In this document: positions 50,478 through 61,326 of the stretch, piece by piece
Numbering within the stretch: position 1 is the first letter of the stretch
Layout of the letters: each line of letters opens with the position of its first letter
From: Christensenella sp. UBA2853
GTDB taxonomy: Bacteria; Bacillota; Clostridia; Christensenellales; Aristaeellaceae
NCBI GenBank assembly: GCA_002350845.1
Contig: DEFL01000005.1
Coordinates: 101,266-165,265, forward strand
Direction of reading: 5' to 3'
Length of the DNA: 64,000 bases
Program-made: the position numbers and the translations under genes
Notes under the pieces: generated by a model
What the model saw: the letters and a program-made list of their open reading frames with translations, nothing else
What the model was told of the DNA's origin: nothing
Databases searched by the model: none

Positions 50478-50506
50478 ATTATAACATGAATGTCACAATC
50501 ACACAA
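50478..50506 (-). promoter_or_regulatory. promoter of the SH3b protein gene
   Basis: On the minus strand TTGTGT (50506 to 50501), a 17-base spacer and TATAAT (50483 to 50478) stand about 65 bases before the start. Confidence 0.55.
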
Positions 50507-50625
50507 GAAGTGTCTGCACTGCCTGGCAGTTCCTCGCAGTTCAATGGTCCGGATGTTCTCCGCCTGCAGACTGGCTCAACCTCTCTATGGAATCAACGAA
50601 AAGCAGGAAAGATACATTCCCGACA

Positions 50626-50654
50626 TTGATGCGTTTGTTTCTTTTTGCTATACT
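50626..50654 (+). promoter_or_regulatory. argH promoter
   Basis: TTGATG (50626-50631), a 17-base spacer and TATACT (50649-50654) with TGC before the -10. The predicted start is about 40 bases before the argH ATG. No ARG box could be assigned with confidence. Confidence 0.65.
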
Positions 50655-50703
50655 TTCTGCGTTTTCTACCCCACACCGGGAACCCATAAGGAGGTCACTG
50701 CCT

Positions 50704-52083
<1,380 letters not shown>

Positions 52084-52099
52084 CCAATCACCGCATTAG

Positions 52100-52127
52100 A
52101 AAGAGCACCGGTCGCCCGGTGCTCTTT
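52100..52127. terminator. terminator between argH and the ATP synthase operon
   Basis: AAAGAGCACCGG and CCGGTGCTCTTT form a 12-base perfect stem with a TCGC loop, followed by GTTTGTG on the plus strand and TCTAATG on the minus strand. It ends both converging operons. Confidence 0.85.
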
Positions 52128-52136
52128 GTTTGTGTG

Positions 52137-52553
52137 TCAGTGGGTATTCGTTGAACTCGCAACGCTCTTGCGGACAAGTGCCCTCTTCAGTCGGGCTTCC
52201 GCCAGACGCTGCTCCACACTGGTCATGTGCGCTTTGTCATCCAGCATCTTTCTGGCTTTCTCTTCTGCGGCTTCCGCGCGCTTCACATCGATCGCATCAG
52301 CCCACTCAAAGGTGGTGGGGACCAGCGAAACCTTTCCGTCAATGACGGAGAGGATGCCGCCGATGCACGCTGCCTCGCGCTTTTTGCCGTCGGATACGAT
52401 CAGCGCCTTGCCCATGCCCAGCGCGGTCACGCAGTTGATATGGCCCGCCATGATGCCCATATCACCGGAGATCGTGCGGACAACCAGTTCCTCCGCTTCG
52501 CCATCGAACTGTGTGCCATCCGGCGTGACAATACTCAGGTGGAAGCTTTTCAT
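52137..52553 (-). CDS. atpC: F1 ATP synthase epsilon subunit
   Basis: A component of the central stalk that couples rotation to catalysis and can inhibit ATP hydrolysis. The 138-residue length is normal. The N-terminal beta-sandwich has LSIVTPDGTQFDGEAEELVVRT and GDMGIMAGHINCVTAL. The C-terminal two-helix part has AEEKARKM and AEARLKRAL. It is the last gene of the operon, overlaps the start of its partner atpD by four bases and is followed by a terminator. Confidence 0.96.
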   Translation of the reverse strand: MKSFHLSIVTPDGTQFDGEAEELVVRTISGDMGIMAGHINCVTALGMGKALIVSDGKKREAACIGGILSVIDGKVSLVPTTFEWADAIDVKRAEAAEEKARKMLDDKAHMTSVEQRLAEARLKRALVRKSVASSTNTH

Positions 52554-53953
52554 TTCGCTTCACTCTCCCGGAACTTGGCAACCACTTCATCAATGGTGCC
52601 GGCAAAGAGGAAGTAGGATTCAGGAATATCATCGTGCTTGCCGTCGATGATCTCACGGAAGCCGCGGATGGTTTCCTTCAGCGGGACATACTTGCCTTCG
52701 TAGCCGGTGAACTGTTCTGCGACTGCAAAGGGCTGAGACAGGAATCTCTGCACCTTTCTGGCACGGTTAACGGTCAGCTTGTCTTCCTCACTGAGTTCTT
52801 CCATGCCCATGATGGCAATGATGTCCTGCAGTTCCTTATAGCGTTGCAGCATGCGCTGCACATCTCTGGCCGTCTCATAGTGCTCTCTTCCAACAATCTC
52901 AGGCGAGAGAATGCGGGAGGTGGAGCTGAGCGGATCCACAGCGGGATAGATGCCCAGGGATGCGATGGAGCGGTCGAGAGCCGTGGTCGCATCCAGGTGC
53001 GCAAAGGTCGTGGCCGGGGCCGGGTCAGTATAGTCGTCAGCCGGCACATACACGGCCTGAACGGATGTAATGGATCCGTTCTTGGTGGAGGTGATGCGCT
53101 CCTGCAGGGCGCCCATTTCAGTGGCCAGCGTCGGCTGATAACCGACGGCGCTGGGCATACGTCCGAGCAGAGCAGACACTTCAGAACCGGCCTGGGTGAA
53201 ACGGAAGATGTTGTCGATAAACAGCAGCACATCCTGATGCTTGACATCACGGAAGTACTCTGCCATCGTCAGTCCGGACAGGCCCACGCGCATACGTGCT
53301 CCCGGCGGTTCGTTCATCTGGCCGTAGACCATGGCCGTCTTGTTGATAACGCCTGAACCGATCATTTCGTTGTACAGGTCGTTGCCTTCACGCGTGCGCT
53401 CGCCTACACCGGTGAAAACCGAGATGCCGCCGTGTGCCTTGGCCACGTTGTTGATCAGTTCCATGATCAGAACGGTCTTGCCAACGCCTGCACCGCCGAA
53501 CAGACCGATCTTGCCGCCCTTGGCATAGGGGCAGATCAGGTCGACGACCTTAATGCCGGTTTCCAGAATTTCAGTGGAGGTCTGCTGTTCTTCATACGAA
53601 GGCGCAGGACGATGGATCGGCCATCTCTCCATGCCTTCCGGCAGATCCTTGCCTTCATCGATCGGATTTCCCAGCAGATTGAACACACGGCCAAGGCATG
53701 CCTCACCCACCGGCACGCTGATCGGTCTGCCGGTATTGACCGCCTCGGCTCCGCGTCTGAGTCCGTCTGTGGAACTCATGGCCACACAGCGGACCACATT
53801 ATCCCCGATATGCTGTTCCACCTCTGCCACAATCTTGTGGTCTCCCTGATCCACCTCGATCGCATCGAGCAGGTTGGGAAGGCTGTCTTCAGCAAAACGG
53901 ATGTCCAGAACCGGACCCATAATCTGAATCACGGTTCCTGTATTCTTTGCCAT
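52550..53953 (-). CDS. atpD: F1 ATP synthase beta subunit
   Basis: The catalytic subunit of the F1 head, 467 residues. The P-loop is GGAGVGKTVL near 155. GERTREGNDLY near 184 contains the catalytic Glu. LLFIDNIFRFTQAGSEVSALLGRMPS near 255 and the ATP-binding tyrosine segment near 340 are all present. It lies between atpG and atpC in the standard order. Confidence 0.98.
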   Translation of the reverse strand: MAKNTGTVIQIMGPVLDIRFAEDSLPNLLDAIEVDQGDHKIVAEVEQHIGDNVVRCVAMSSTDGLRRGAEAVNTGRPISVPVGEACLGRVFNLLGNPIDEGKDLPEGMERWPIHRPAPSYEEQQTSTEILETGIKVVDLICPYAKGGKIGLFGGAGVGKTVLIMELINNVAKAHGGISVFTGVGERTREGNDLYNEMIGSGVINKTAMVYGQMNEPPGARMRVGLSGLTMAEYFRDVKHQDVLLFIDNIFRFTQAGSEVSALLGRMPSAVGYQPTLATEMGALQERITSTKNGSITSVQAVYVPADDYTDPAPATTFAHLDATTALDRSIASLGIYPAVDPLSSTSRILSPEIVGREHYETARDVQRMLQRYKELQDIIAIMGMEELSEEDKLTVNRARKVQRFLSQPFAVAEQFTGYEGKYVPLKETIRGFREIIDGKHDDIPESYFLFAGTIDEVVAKFRESEAK

Positions 53954-53994
53954 TGGATTTCAACTCCTCTGTGGATCGTACAGTCAGGACCCCA

Positions 53995-54843
53995 TCAGGT
54001 GCCCGCCACGATTTCCGTGATTTCCTGGGTAATCGCTGCCTGACGTGCCTGATTGAACTTCAGGTTCAGATCAGCAATCATTTCCTCAGCGTTCTGCGTC
54101 GCAGTATCCATGGCAGACCGTCTGGCCGCCTGTTCAGATGCCCGGCTTTCGCACAGTGCACCGTAGATGACGCCGCCGATGTATTCCGGAATGATGTTCT
54201 CAAAGACTTCTACGCTGTTGGGCTCATACAGGATTTCCTGTTCAGAAGCCGGCTCTTCAGAAGCCTCCGGTTCGATCGGCAGAAGCCGCATGGTTGTCGC
54301 TGTCTGGGAAAGGACGGAGACAAACGTGGAATACCCGATACGGATCTCGTCAAACTCGCCCTTTCTGAATGCTTTGCACAGAGAGCGGGCCATGGAGAAA
54401 CAGTCGCCGACGGAAACGTCTTCTGCCTCAGCGTATTTTTCATTCATCAGCGGAATCCCGCGTGCCCTGAAAAATTCAACGGCCTTTTTGCCGATCGGCA
54501 GAACCGTGCATTCACGTCCGTTCATCTCGCCGTAGCACATTTTCAGCACATTGCTGTTGTAGCCGCCGGCCAGACCGCGGTCACCGGCAATGACAATGTA
54601 TGCCACGCGGTGCGCAGGCTGCTTTTCAGTCGAGAGATACGGAAGTGTCAGCTCCTTATTGATACTGGCGATATCCTGGATAACGCCGTAAATCATGTGG
54701 AAGTATGGACGGGAGGATGTGATCTGGGCCTGTGCGTGGCGCAGCTTGGAGGCCGCCACCATTTCCATGGCTTTGGTGATCTGCTTGGTGGACTCCATGC
54801 TGCGTATCCTGCTTTTGATTTCTTTGGTGGAAACGCCAGCCAT
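53995..54843 (-). CDS. atpG: F1 ATP synthase gamma subunit
   Basis: The rotating central shaft, 282 residues. The N-terminal helix KEIKSRIRSMESTKQITKAMEMVAASKLR and the C-terminal helix with MDTATQNAEEMIADLNLKFNQARQAAITQEITEIV are the two coiled-coil elements of gamma, and GDRGLAGGYNSNV near 90 is conserved. It lies 11 bases after atpA and 41 before atpD. Confidence 0.97.
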   Translation of the reverse strand: MAGVSTKEIKSRIRSMESTKQITKAMEMVAASKLRHAQAQITSSRPYFHMIYGVIQDIASINKELTLPYLSTEKQPAHRVAYIVIAGDRGLAGGYNSNVLKMCYGEMNGRECTVLPIGKKAVEFFRARGIPLMNEKYAEAEDVSVGDCFSMARSLCKAFRKGEFDEIRIGYSTFVSVLSQTATTMRLLPIEPEASEEPASEQEILYEPNSVEVFENIIPEYIGGVIYGALCESRASEQAARRSAMDTATQNAEEMIADLNLKFNQARQAAITQEITEIVAGT

Positions 54844-54854
54844 GTCTTCCCTCC

Positions 54855-56369
<1,515 letters not shown>

Positions 56370-56402
56370 ATGTTCCCTGCTTTCTTTCTAGGCGCTATGC
56401 TG

Positions 56403-56942
56403 CTACAGTGTGGCATTGACAAGCATGCTGCGTACTGTATCAAGCCGATGACGGACGGTATCGTCGACCCGTGTTCCGTCATAATCCAGCCGCACACCGC
56501 CCAGAATGGCTGCATCTACAACCGGACTGAGCATCACGCGTTTTCCTGTCATGCTTTCCAGCTTGGCCTGAAGCCGTTTCTTCTGTTCCTCCGTCATGGG
56601 AACAGCCGTCACGGCTTTTACGGCCAGAATGCCATTGAAGTCATTGTACAGCTCGCGGTAGGTTTTGCAGCACTCGGAAAGTGAGCGCGCATAGCCTTTT
56701 TCCGCCAGCAGCTTCATGAAATTCAACACGTAGGGGTGCACTTTACCCCTGAAGCAATTGTCAAGTATACCGCACTTCTCCTGTTTGGAGATGTTCGGGG
56801 CGCTGAGAATGCGAAGAAACTCAGAACTGCAGCCAGCCGTCTCATCGACCAGCTCCATTTCCTTCAGAATGCGTTCGCTCAGTCCTTCATCCCTGGCCAG
56901 GTCAAACAGCGCCTGTGCATATTCCCTGCCAACGCGCGTCAT
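56403..56942 (-). CDS. atpH: F1 ATP synthase delta subunit
   Basis: A peripheral-stalk protein of 179 residues joining F1 to subunit b. VGREYAQALFDLARDEGLSER at the N-terminus and ILGGVRLDYDGTRVDDTVRHRLD near the C-terminus are the standard delta motifs. It overlaps the end of atpF by one base. Confidence 0.95.
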   Translation of the reverse strand: MTRVGREYAQALFDLARDEGLSERILKEMELVDETAGCSSEFLRILSAPNISKQEKCGILDNCFRGKVHPYVLNFMKLLAEKGYARSLSECCKTYRELYNDFNGILAVKAVTAVPMTEEQKKRLQAKLESMTGKRVMLSPVVDAAILGGVRLDYDGTRVDDTVRHRLDTVRSMLVNATL

Positions 56943-57445
56943 CAGTTATCACCCAACTCGTCAATGAAATGATCCACCAGTGCGGACTGGTCCTTTTCCT
57001 TCAGTTCGCGGCCCACCACTTTTTCAGCAATCGCCACAGCCATGGAAGAGAGTTCATTCTTGGCGTCATTGATTGCCTTCTTTTTCTCCATGGCAATGTC
57101 ACTGCTGGCCTTGTTCATAATGGCCGTGGCCTCTTCAGTTGCCTGACGGACAATTTCCTCTTCACGGTCCTGGCCGCGGCGGACAGCTTCCTGAACAAGA
57201 CGGTCCGATGTAGCCTGAGCATCTGCCAGTTTCTGCTGATACTCAGCTTCCAGTTTCTCCGCCTCTTCCTTGGCCTTTCCGGCATCCGCGTACATGGTGT
57301 CAATTTCCTTCTGACGGTCCGTGATCATCTTGTGCACCGGATTGAACAGGAACTTCCGCGCGACAAAGAAGATGGCCAGAGTGTTCAAAAGCACAAACAG
57401 CGCCGTCCAGAAATCAACGCCGATAAAACCTTCAAACTGACCCAC
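56942..57445 (-). CDS. atpF: F0 ATP synthase b subunit
   Basis: The membrane-anchored peripheral stalk. The 167-residue chain has one N-terminal transmembrane helix (TALFVLLNTLAIFFVARKFLF) followed by a long charged helix forming the right-handed coiled coil with delta. Only one b gene is seen, consistent with a b2 homodimer. Confidence 0.95.
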   Translation of the reverse strand: MGQFEGFIGVDFWTALFVLLNTLAIFFVARKFLFNPVHKMITDRQKEIDTMYADAGKAKEEAEKLEAEYQQKLADAQATSDRLVQEAVRRGQDREEEIVRQATEEATAIMNKASSDIAMEKKKAINDAKNELSSMAVAIAEKVVGRELKEKDQSALVDHFIDELGDN

Positions 57446-57484
57446 TTTGTTTCGCTCCTCTCGTCTTGAATGTGCGAGATTCGC

Positions 57485-57730
57485 TTAAATCACAAACAGG
57501 ATCAGGAAAGCAATCAGAAGAGAATAAATACCGGTGGTCTCGGTAATGGCGCAGCCCATGATCATGTTGGAACGCAGGGTGCCGGCCATTTCCGGCTGAC
57601 GTGCCATGCCTTCGAGTGCATGACTTACAGCATTACCTTCACCAAAAGCAGGTCCGATAGCACCAATACCCATGCACAGACCAGCACCAATCGCCTTACC
57701 AGCAGTTGCAATCGCCAGAGCCAGATCCAT
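57485..57730 (-). CDS. atpE: F0 ATP synthase c subunit, predicted Na+ type
   Basis: An 81-residue two-helix hairpin that forms the rotor ring. The loop RQPE near 44-47 contacts gamma. The ion site is Glu64 in ITETTGIYS, with Thr65, Thr66 and Tyr69. The first helix carries Glu31 in GPAFGEG where Na+ rings such as Ilyobacter have Gln32. The TETTGIY pattern is the sodium-binding signature, and two carboxylates (31 and 64) match the two-carboxylate c ring described in Fusobacterium nucleatum. Ion preference is a prediction from residues, not shown. Confidence 0.93.
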   Translation of the reverse strand: MDLALAIATAGKAIGAGLCMGIGAIGPAFGEGNAVSHALEGMARQPEMAGTLRSNMIMGCAITETTGIYSLLIAFLILFVI

Positions 57731-57783
57731 AATAAGTTCCTCCTAATAAAATGATAGAGTATGTGTTTTTCTGATATTGAAGA

Positions 57784-58689
57784 TTACTGCGCCGCCTCTT
57801 CCTTTTCAGGGGCAGGGCAGGAATTTCCGATGTAAACCATGGAGAGCAGGGTAAAAACGTAGGCCTGCACAAACCCGGAAAACAGGTCAAAGTAGCAGGA
57901 CAGGACAGCCGGAATGCCAAACGCAAGCACCGGAACACCCTCGAGGATCTTCAGGGCCTGGAGCACTCCGAAAAATCCAATGATCGCACACGCGCCGCCG
58001 AGAATGAGGAAGCGCTTTTTGTGCCATTTCAGATGATTCATCACCAGGAGCACCGCGCCGACTGCGAGCAGCACCGCACCGGCCAGAATGCCGTTGGCGG
58101 CAATCGCGTTGAGCAGCATGGCGGATGCACCAGAGAGTGCAATGTACAGAATACTCGTGATGACACCGCCGCCGGCCACATTGCCGAAATGACGGAATGC
58201 CATGGAGACAGGCTGTGCAATTTCACTGATGATATTCATGGGCGTCATCGCCACAATCGGTTCCGTAAAGCCCTTGAGCCAGCCGACAAAACCGTTGTTT
58301 TTGATGCCGTTGTACCAGATGATCACCGAGACCGAGAGCGCCCAGACCATCACGCACGACAGGTCAGCCGTTGAAGACCGGAGGAAACCGGTCAGGCCGA
58401 TAAAGCTGCCGCACAGACTGGAAAGGAAAATCGTACCGATGAACGGTGCCCAGTGAAGATTGTGTTCACCCATCGATTCGCCCACCATGTTGTAGAGCAT
58501 GGAGACGCCTTTTTCCACCAGCACCTGTACGCCGTCAGGCCGCTTTTTCAGGTTTCTGCCCAGACAAATCGATGCGATGATCAGAATGAGGGCCACAACG
58601 AAGGAAGATACGGTGGTCTGTGTAATCGGAATGCCGCCGAAGATCGGAATGGTAAAATAGATAAATGCACCGGTTACATTTAATTCCAC
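57784..58689 (-). CDS. atpB: F0 ATP synthase a subunit
   Basis: The stator subunit with the ion half-channels, 301 residues. The essential arginine is Arg166 in SMAFRHFGNVAGG. The helix ending QAYVFTLLSMVYIGN is the standard C-terminus. Between these the chain carries about 60 extra residues with two hydrophobic stretches (ILAGAVLLAVGAVLLVM and FLILGGACAIIGFFGVL), making it longer than the about 240 residues usual in Bacillus. The gene lies in the normal place before atpE. Confidence 0.95.
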   Translation of the reverse strand: MELNVTGAFIYFTIPIFGGIPITQTTVSSFVVALILIIASICLGRNLKKRPDGVQVLVEKGVSMLYNMVGESMGEHNLHWAPFIGTIFLSSLCGSFIGLTGFLRSSTADLSCVMVWALSVSVIIWYNGIKNNGFVGWLKGFTEPIVAMTPMNIISEIAQPVSMAFRHFGNVAGGGVITSILYIALSGASAMLLNAIAANGILAGAVLLAVGAVLLVMNHLKWHKKRFLILGGACAIIGFFGVLQALKILEGVPVLAFGIPAVLSCYFDLFSGFVQAYVFTLLSMVYIGNSCPAPEKEEAAQ

Positions 58690-58692
58690 TCG

Positions 58693-59091
58693 TTACGCAC
58701 CTCCTTTCTTCCTGAAAAATTCAGCCGCTGTCAGAATCCAGCGCACCACAGCCAGCGGAATAATGCTGGCAAACGGGTTGCAGCGACCGGACTTGACAAG
58801 CAGCAGCAGAATGCCAAAAATCAGAATCATGCGGATAATGTAGGAAGAGCGTATCAGGTTCTTCCCGCCCTGCACATCATCGTTGACAGCGCGGTCCGCG
58901 GCCAGATCCACATTCATCGCCATCAGGAAGAAATTCCCGACAGCCAGGATAAGACCGACGGCACCGCCCAGCCAGACTGTGCCGTCGAGGGCACCGGCCA
59001 GGGCAAAAATACCGATCATGATCAGATAGACAATCAATTCGCCCAGAAACACGATCAGGGTTTCATGGAGCACTTCCCTGCGGGAATTCAT
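58693..59091 (-). CDS. atpI: ATP synthase subunit I (AtpI-like) assembly protein
   Basis: A small membrane protein of 132 residues with four predicted helices, directly before atpB. AtpI-type proteins help assemble the c ring, especially in Na+ ATP synthases. Recognition rests on length, topology (helices near 12-30, 38-58, 85-102 and 105-122) and position, because the family is poorly conserved. Confidence 0.75.
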   Translation of the reverse strand: MNSRREVLHETLIVFLGELIVYLIMIGIFALAGALDGTVWLGGAVGLILAVGNFFLMAMNVDLAADRAVNDDVQGGKNLIRSSYIIRMILIFGILLLLVKSGRCNPFASIIPLAVVRWILTAAEFFRKKGGA

Positions 59092-59106
59092 TGACTCCCC
59101 TCCCGC

Positions 59107-59361
59107 TTATTCATGCTGGTTGAAGGATGTTGTAGGGTTCGGGTCATCCTTGCGCTTTTCCATTTTGGAGAGCATTCGCAGCGTGGACCGAAATCCGTCC
59201 ACAGCCGAGATCAATCCAATCGCACAGAAAAGGACAATCACCCATTTCCCGAGCTGAAAATGCCCCTGAATCCAGACGCCGAGAAGGGTGAACCCCGCAA
59301 GCGGGGCTGCAACCGTCAGCCCCAGCTGCGTGATCCACACCAGCAGATTGATATCCTTCAT
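59107..59361 (-). CDS. AtpZ/AtpI-family membrane protein
   Basis: An 84-residue protein with two transmembrane helices and a short charged C-terminal end, in the position of AtpZ upstream of atpI in many Bacillota. The loop between helices and the pattern GLTVAAPLAGFTLLGVWI resemble the AtpZ family, which is linked to divalent-cation transport or assembly. It lies six bases after upp and 15 before atpI, so all belong to one mRNA. Confidence 0.7.
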   Translation of the reverse strand: MKDINLLVWITQLGLTVAAPLAGFTLLGVWIQGHFQLGKWVIVLFCAIGLISAVDGFRSTLRMLSKMEKRKDDPNPTTSFNQHE

Positions 59362-59367
59362 ACTGTC

Positions 59368-59997
59368 TTACTTGGTGCCGAACAGACGGTCGCCTGCGTC
59401 ACCCAGACCCGGAACGATGTAGCCGTGCTCATTGAGATGGTCATCAAGCGCTGCGATGTAGATGTCCACATCGGGATGATCCTTCTGCATGCGCTCCACG
59501 CCTTCGGGAGCAGCGATCAGGTTGATCAGGCGGATACGGGAGCAGCCGCGGTTCTTAATGAACTGAATGGCAGCACTGGCAGAACCGCCGGTTGCCAGCA
59601 TCGGGTCCACCACGAGAATATCGCGCTCGGTGGAGTCTGCGGGCAGCTTGCAGTAATATTCCACAGGTTCGAGGGTCTCCGGATCACGATACAGGCCGAT
59701 ATGACCGACTTTGGCAGCCGGAACGAGATTCAGGACGCCGTCCACCATGCCAAGGCCAGCACGAAGAATCGGAACCACAGCCAGTTTGTGTCCTGCAAGC
59801 CTGCGGCATGTGGCCTTGCAGATCGGGGTTTCCACTTCGACTTCGCACGTTTCCAGGTCCCGTGTCACTTCGTACACCATCAGCATTGCGATTTCTTCCA
59901 GCAGTTCGCGGAATTCCTTGACACCTGTCCTTTTGTCACGCATGATAGATAGTTTGTGCTGAATCAGGGGATGATCGAAAACGACGACCTTGCTCAT
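59368..59997 (-). CDS. upp: uracil phosphoribosyltransferase
   Basis: A salvage enzyme making UMP from uracil and PRPP. The 209-residue product has the N-terminal DHPLIQHKLSIMRDKRTG segment, ILRAGLGMVDGVL near 77, and the PRPP loop VDPMLATGGSASAAI near 128. Length matches the family. GGAGG lies before the ATG. It is the first gene of the operon that continues into the ATP synthase genes, a linkage common in Bacillota. Confidence 0.97.
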   Translation of the reverse strand: MSKVVVFDHPLIQHKLSIMRDKRTGVKEFRELLEEIAMLMVYEVTRDLETCEVEVETPICKATCRRLAGHKLAVVPILRAGLGMVDGVLNLVPAAKVGHIGLYRDPETLEPVEYYCKLPADSTERDILVVDPMLATGGSASAAIQFIKNRGCSRIRLINLIAAPEGVERMQKDHPDVDIYIAALDDHLNEHGYIVPGLGDAGDRLFGTK

Positions 59998-60063
59998 TGA
60001 GAATTTCCTCCTTCATTTGTCTTGAGGGTCCGAATGCCCTTTATCCAAGAGCATACCTGATCT

Positions 60064-60092
60064 ATTATACGGTATTCTTCCCACGCGTGCAA
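60064..60092 (-). promoter_or_regulatory. promoter of the upp-atp operon
   Basis: On the minus strand TTGCAC (60092 to 60087), a 17-base spacer and TATAAT (60069 to 60064). A leader of about 60 bases follows before upp. Confidence 0.6.
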
Positions 60093-60240
60093 TGGCATTT
60101 CCCCAGTTTGTGCCTGTTTGGACTATATCTCCCCGTTTTTTCCATGTTCTAAACACTCCTCCTGCACCTTCCTGCACGACGGAAGGATTCCCCCCGTCCG
60201 CGTCGAATGATCAATCTGATTCTGATCCCGGAGGTTATTT

Positions 60241-61326
60241 ATGCCTTCCAGTCGTTATATTTTCGGAACCCTGCCCTTTTACAGTGTGCTCATTGTCAGC
60301 GGCATGATTCTTGCCATTTTTCTGGCTTCCAGAGAAGAAAAGCGTCTCGGACTGCCCAAAGATACCGTGCTCGATCTTGCGCTGTTCCTGATTCCCATCT
60401 CTGTAATCTGTGCGAGAGCCTATTATGTCATCTTTTCCTGGGATGCCTTCCGTTCCGAGCCCCTCTCCGTCTTCGCTGTCTGGGAAGGCGGACTGGCCAT
60501 TTACGGCGGCCTCATCGGCGGACTTGTAACGGTGCTTGTCTTTGCCTACATCCGCAGGATTTCCCCTCTGACGCTGTTTGATATGATTGTTCCGGGTGTG
60601 GCGCTCGCCCAGGCACTCGGACGCTGGGGTAATTTCTTCAATATGGAAGCCTACGGGCTTCCGGTAGAAAATCCTGCACTGCAGTTTTTCCCCTTCGCCG
60701 TGCAGATCCCTGAAAACGGGTTCATCACCTGGCACATGGCCACGTTTTTCTATGAATCCCTCTGGGATTTCTGTGTATTCCTCGTTCTCTTCCTGCTTCG
60801 GAAGCGTTCCGGAAAGCCCGGCATCCTCTTTCTGCTCTATTCCCTGGCTTATGCCGCCGGGCGGCTGGTCATTGAAGAACTGCGCATGGACAGCCTCATG
60901 GCAGGCAGTCTGCGGGTCAGTCAGATGCTCGGTTTTACCGTCTGTCTCGGTGTGCTCATATGGCTCATCTGCCTCAGCCGCCCCGTCCGAGCGCAGCTCC
61001 CATTCGTTCTCCTGCTGCTTCTCCAGCCGGTTCTCTTCTTTGTTCTTCCCCGTCCCGGCACCGAGCATGCCGTGGCGCCGTATTTTTTCCTTGCCCTGAT
61101 GCTGCTCGTTCCGTGCCTTCTCCTTTCCTCCCTGCATAAAGCCCCGGCCCGGCTGTTTTCCGTGGCTCTGTGTGCAGGTGCCTGGACGGCCTACGCGCTT
61201 CTCGCAGGCAAAAGCAGTTTTCTGTTCAATCTGACCTATTCCGTTTCTGCGCTTTTCCTTGGCGCTGTCCTCTTCTATCCTCATTTTTCCACGGAGGTAT
61301 CCCATGCCGACCACACCGCTGCGTAA
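60241..61326 (+). CDS. lgt: prolipoprotein diacylglyceryl transferase
   Basis: Lgt attaches diacylglycerol to the lipobox cysteine of lipoproteins. Family landmarks are YGGLIGG near 84, VPGVALAQALGRWGNFFNMEAYG near 118-140 with the catalytic Arg and Asn, and GRLVIEELRMD near 205-215. At 361 residues it is about 80-100 longer than usual. The excess is a C-terminal extension (about 250-350) with three to four additional hydrophobic helices. GGAGG lies eight bases before the ATG. The downstream serine hydrolase gene overlaps by 23 bases. A degenerate paralogue is at 4599-5501. Confidence 0.95.
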   Translation: MPSSRYIFGTLPFYSVLIVSGMILAIFLASREEKRLGLPKDTVLDLALFLIPISVICARAYYVIFSWDAFRSEPLSVFAVWEGGLAIYGGLIGGLVTVLVFAYIRRISPLTLFDMIVPGVALAQALGRWGNFFNMEAYGLPVENPALQFFPFAVQIPENGFITWHMATFFYESLWDFCVFLVLFLLRKRSGKPGILFLLYSLAYAAGRLVIEELRMDSLMAGSLRVSQMLGFTVCLGVLIWLICLSRPVRAQLPFVLLLLLQPVLFFVLPRPGTEHAVAPYFFLALMLLVPCLLLSSLHKAPARLFSVALCAGAWTAYALLAGKSSFLFNLTYSVSALFLGAVLFYPHFSTEVSHADHTAA

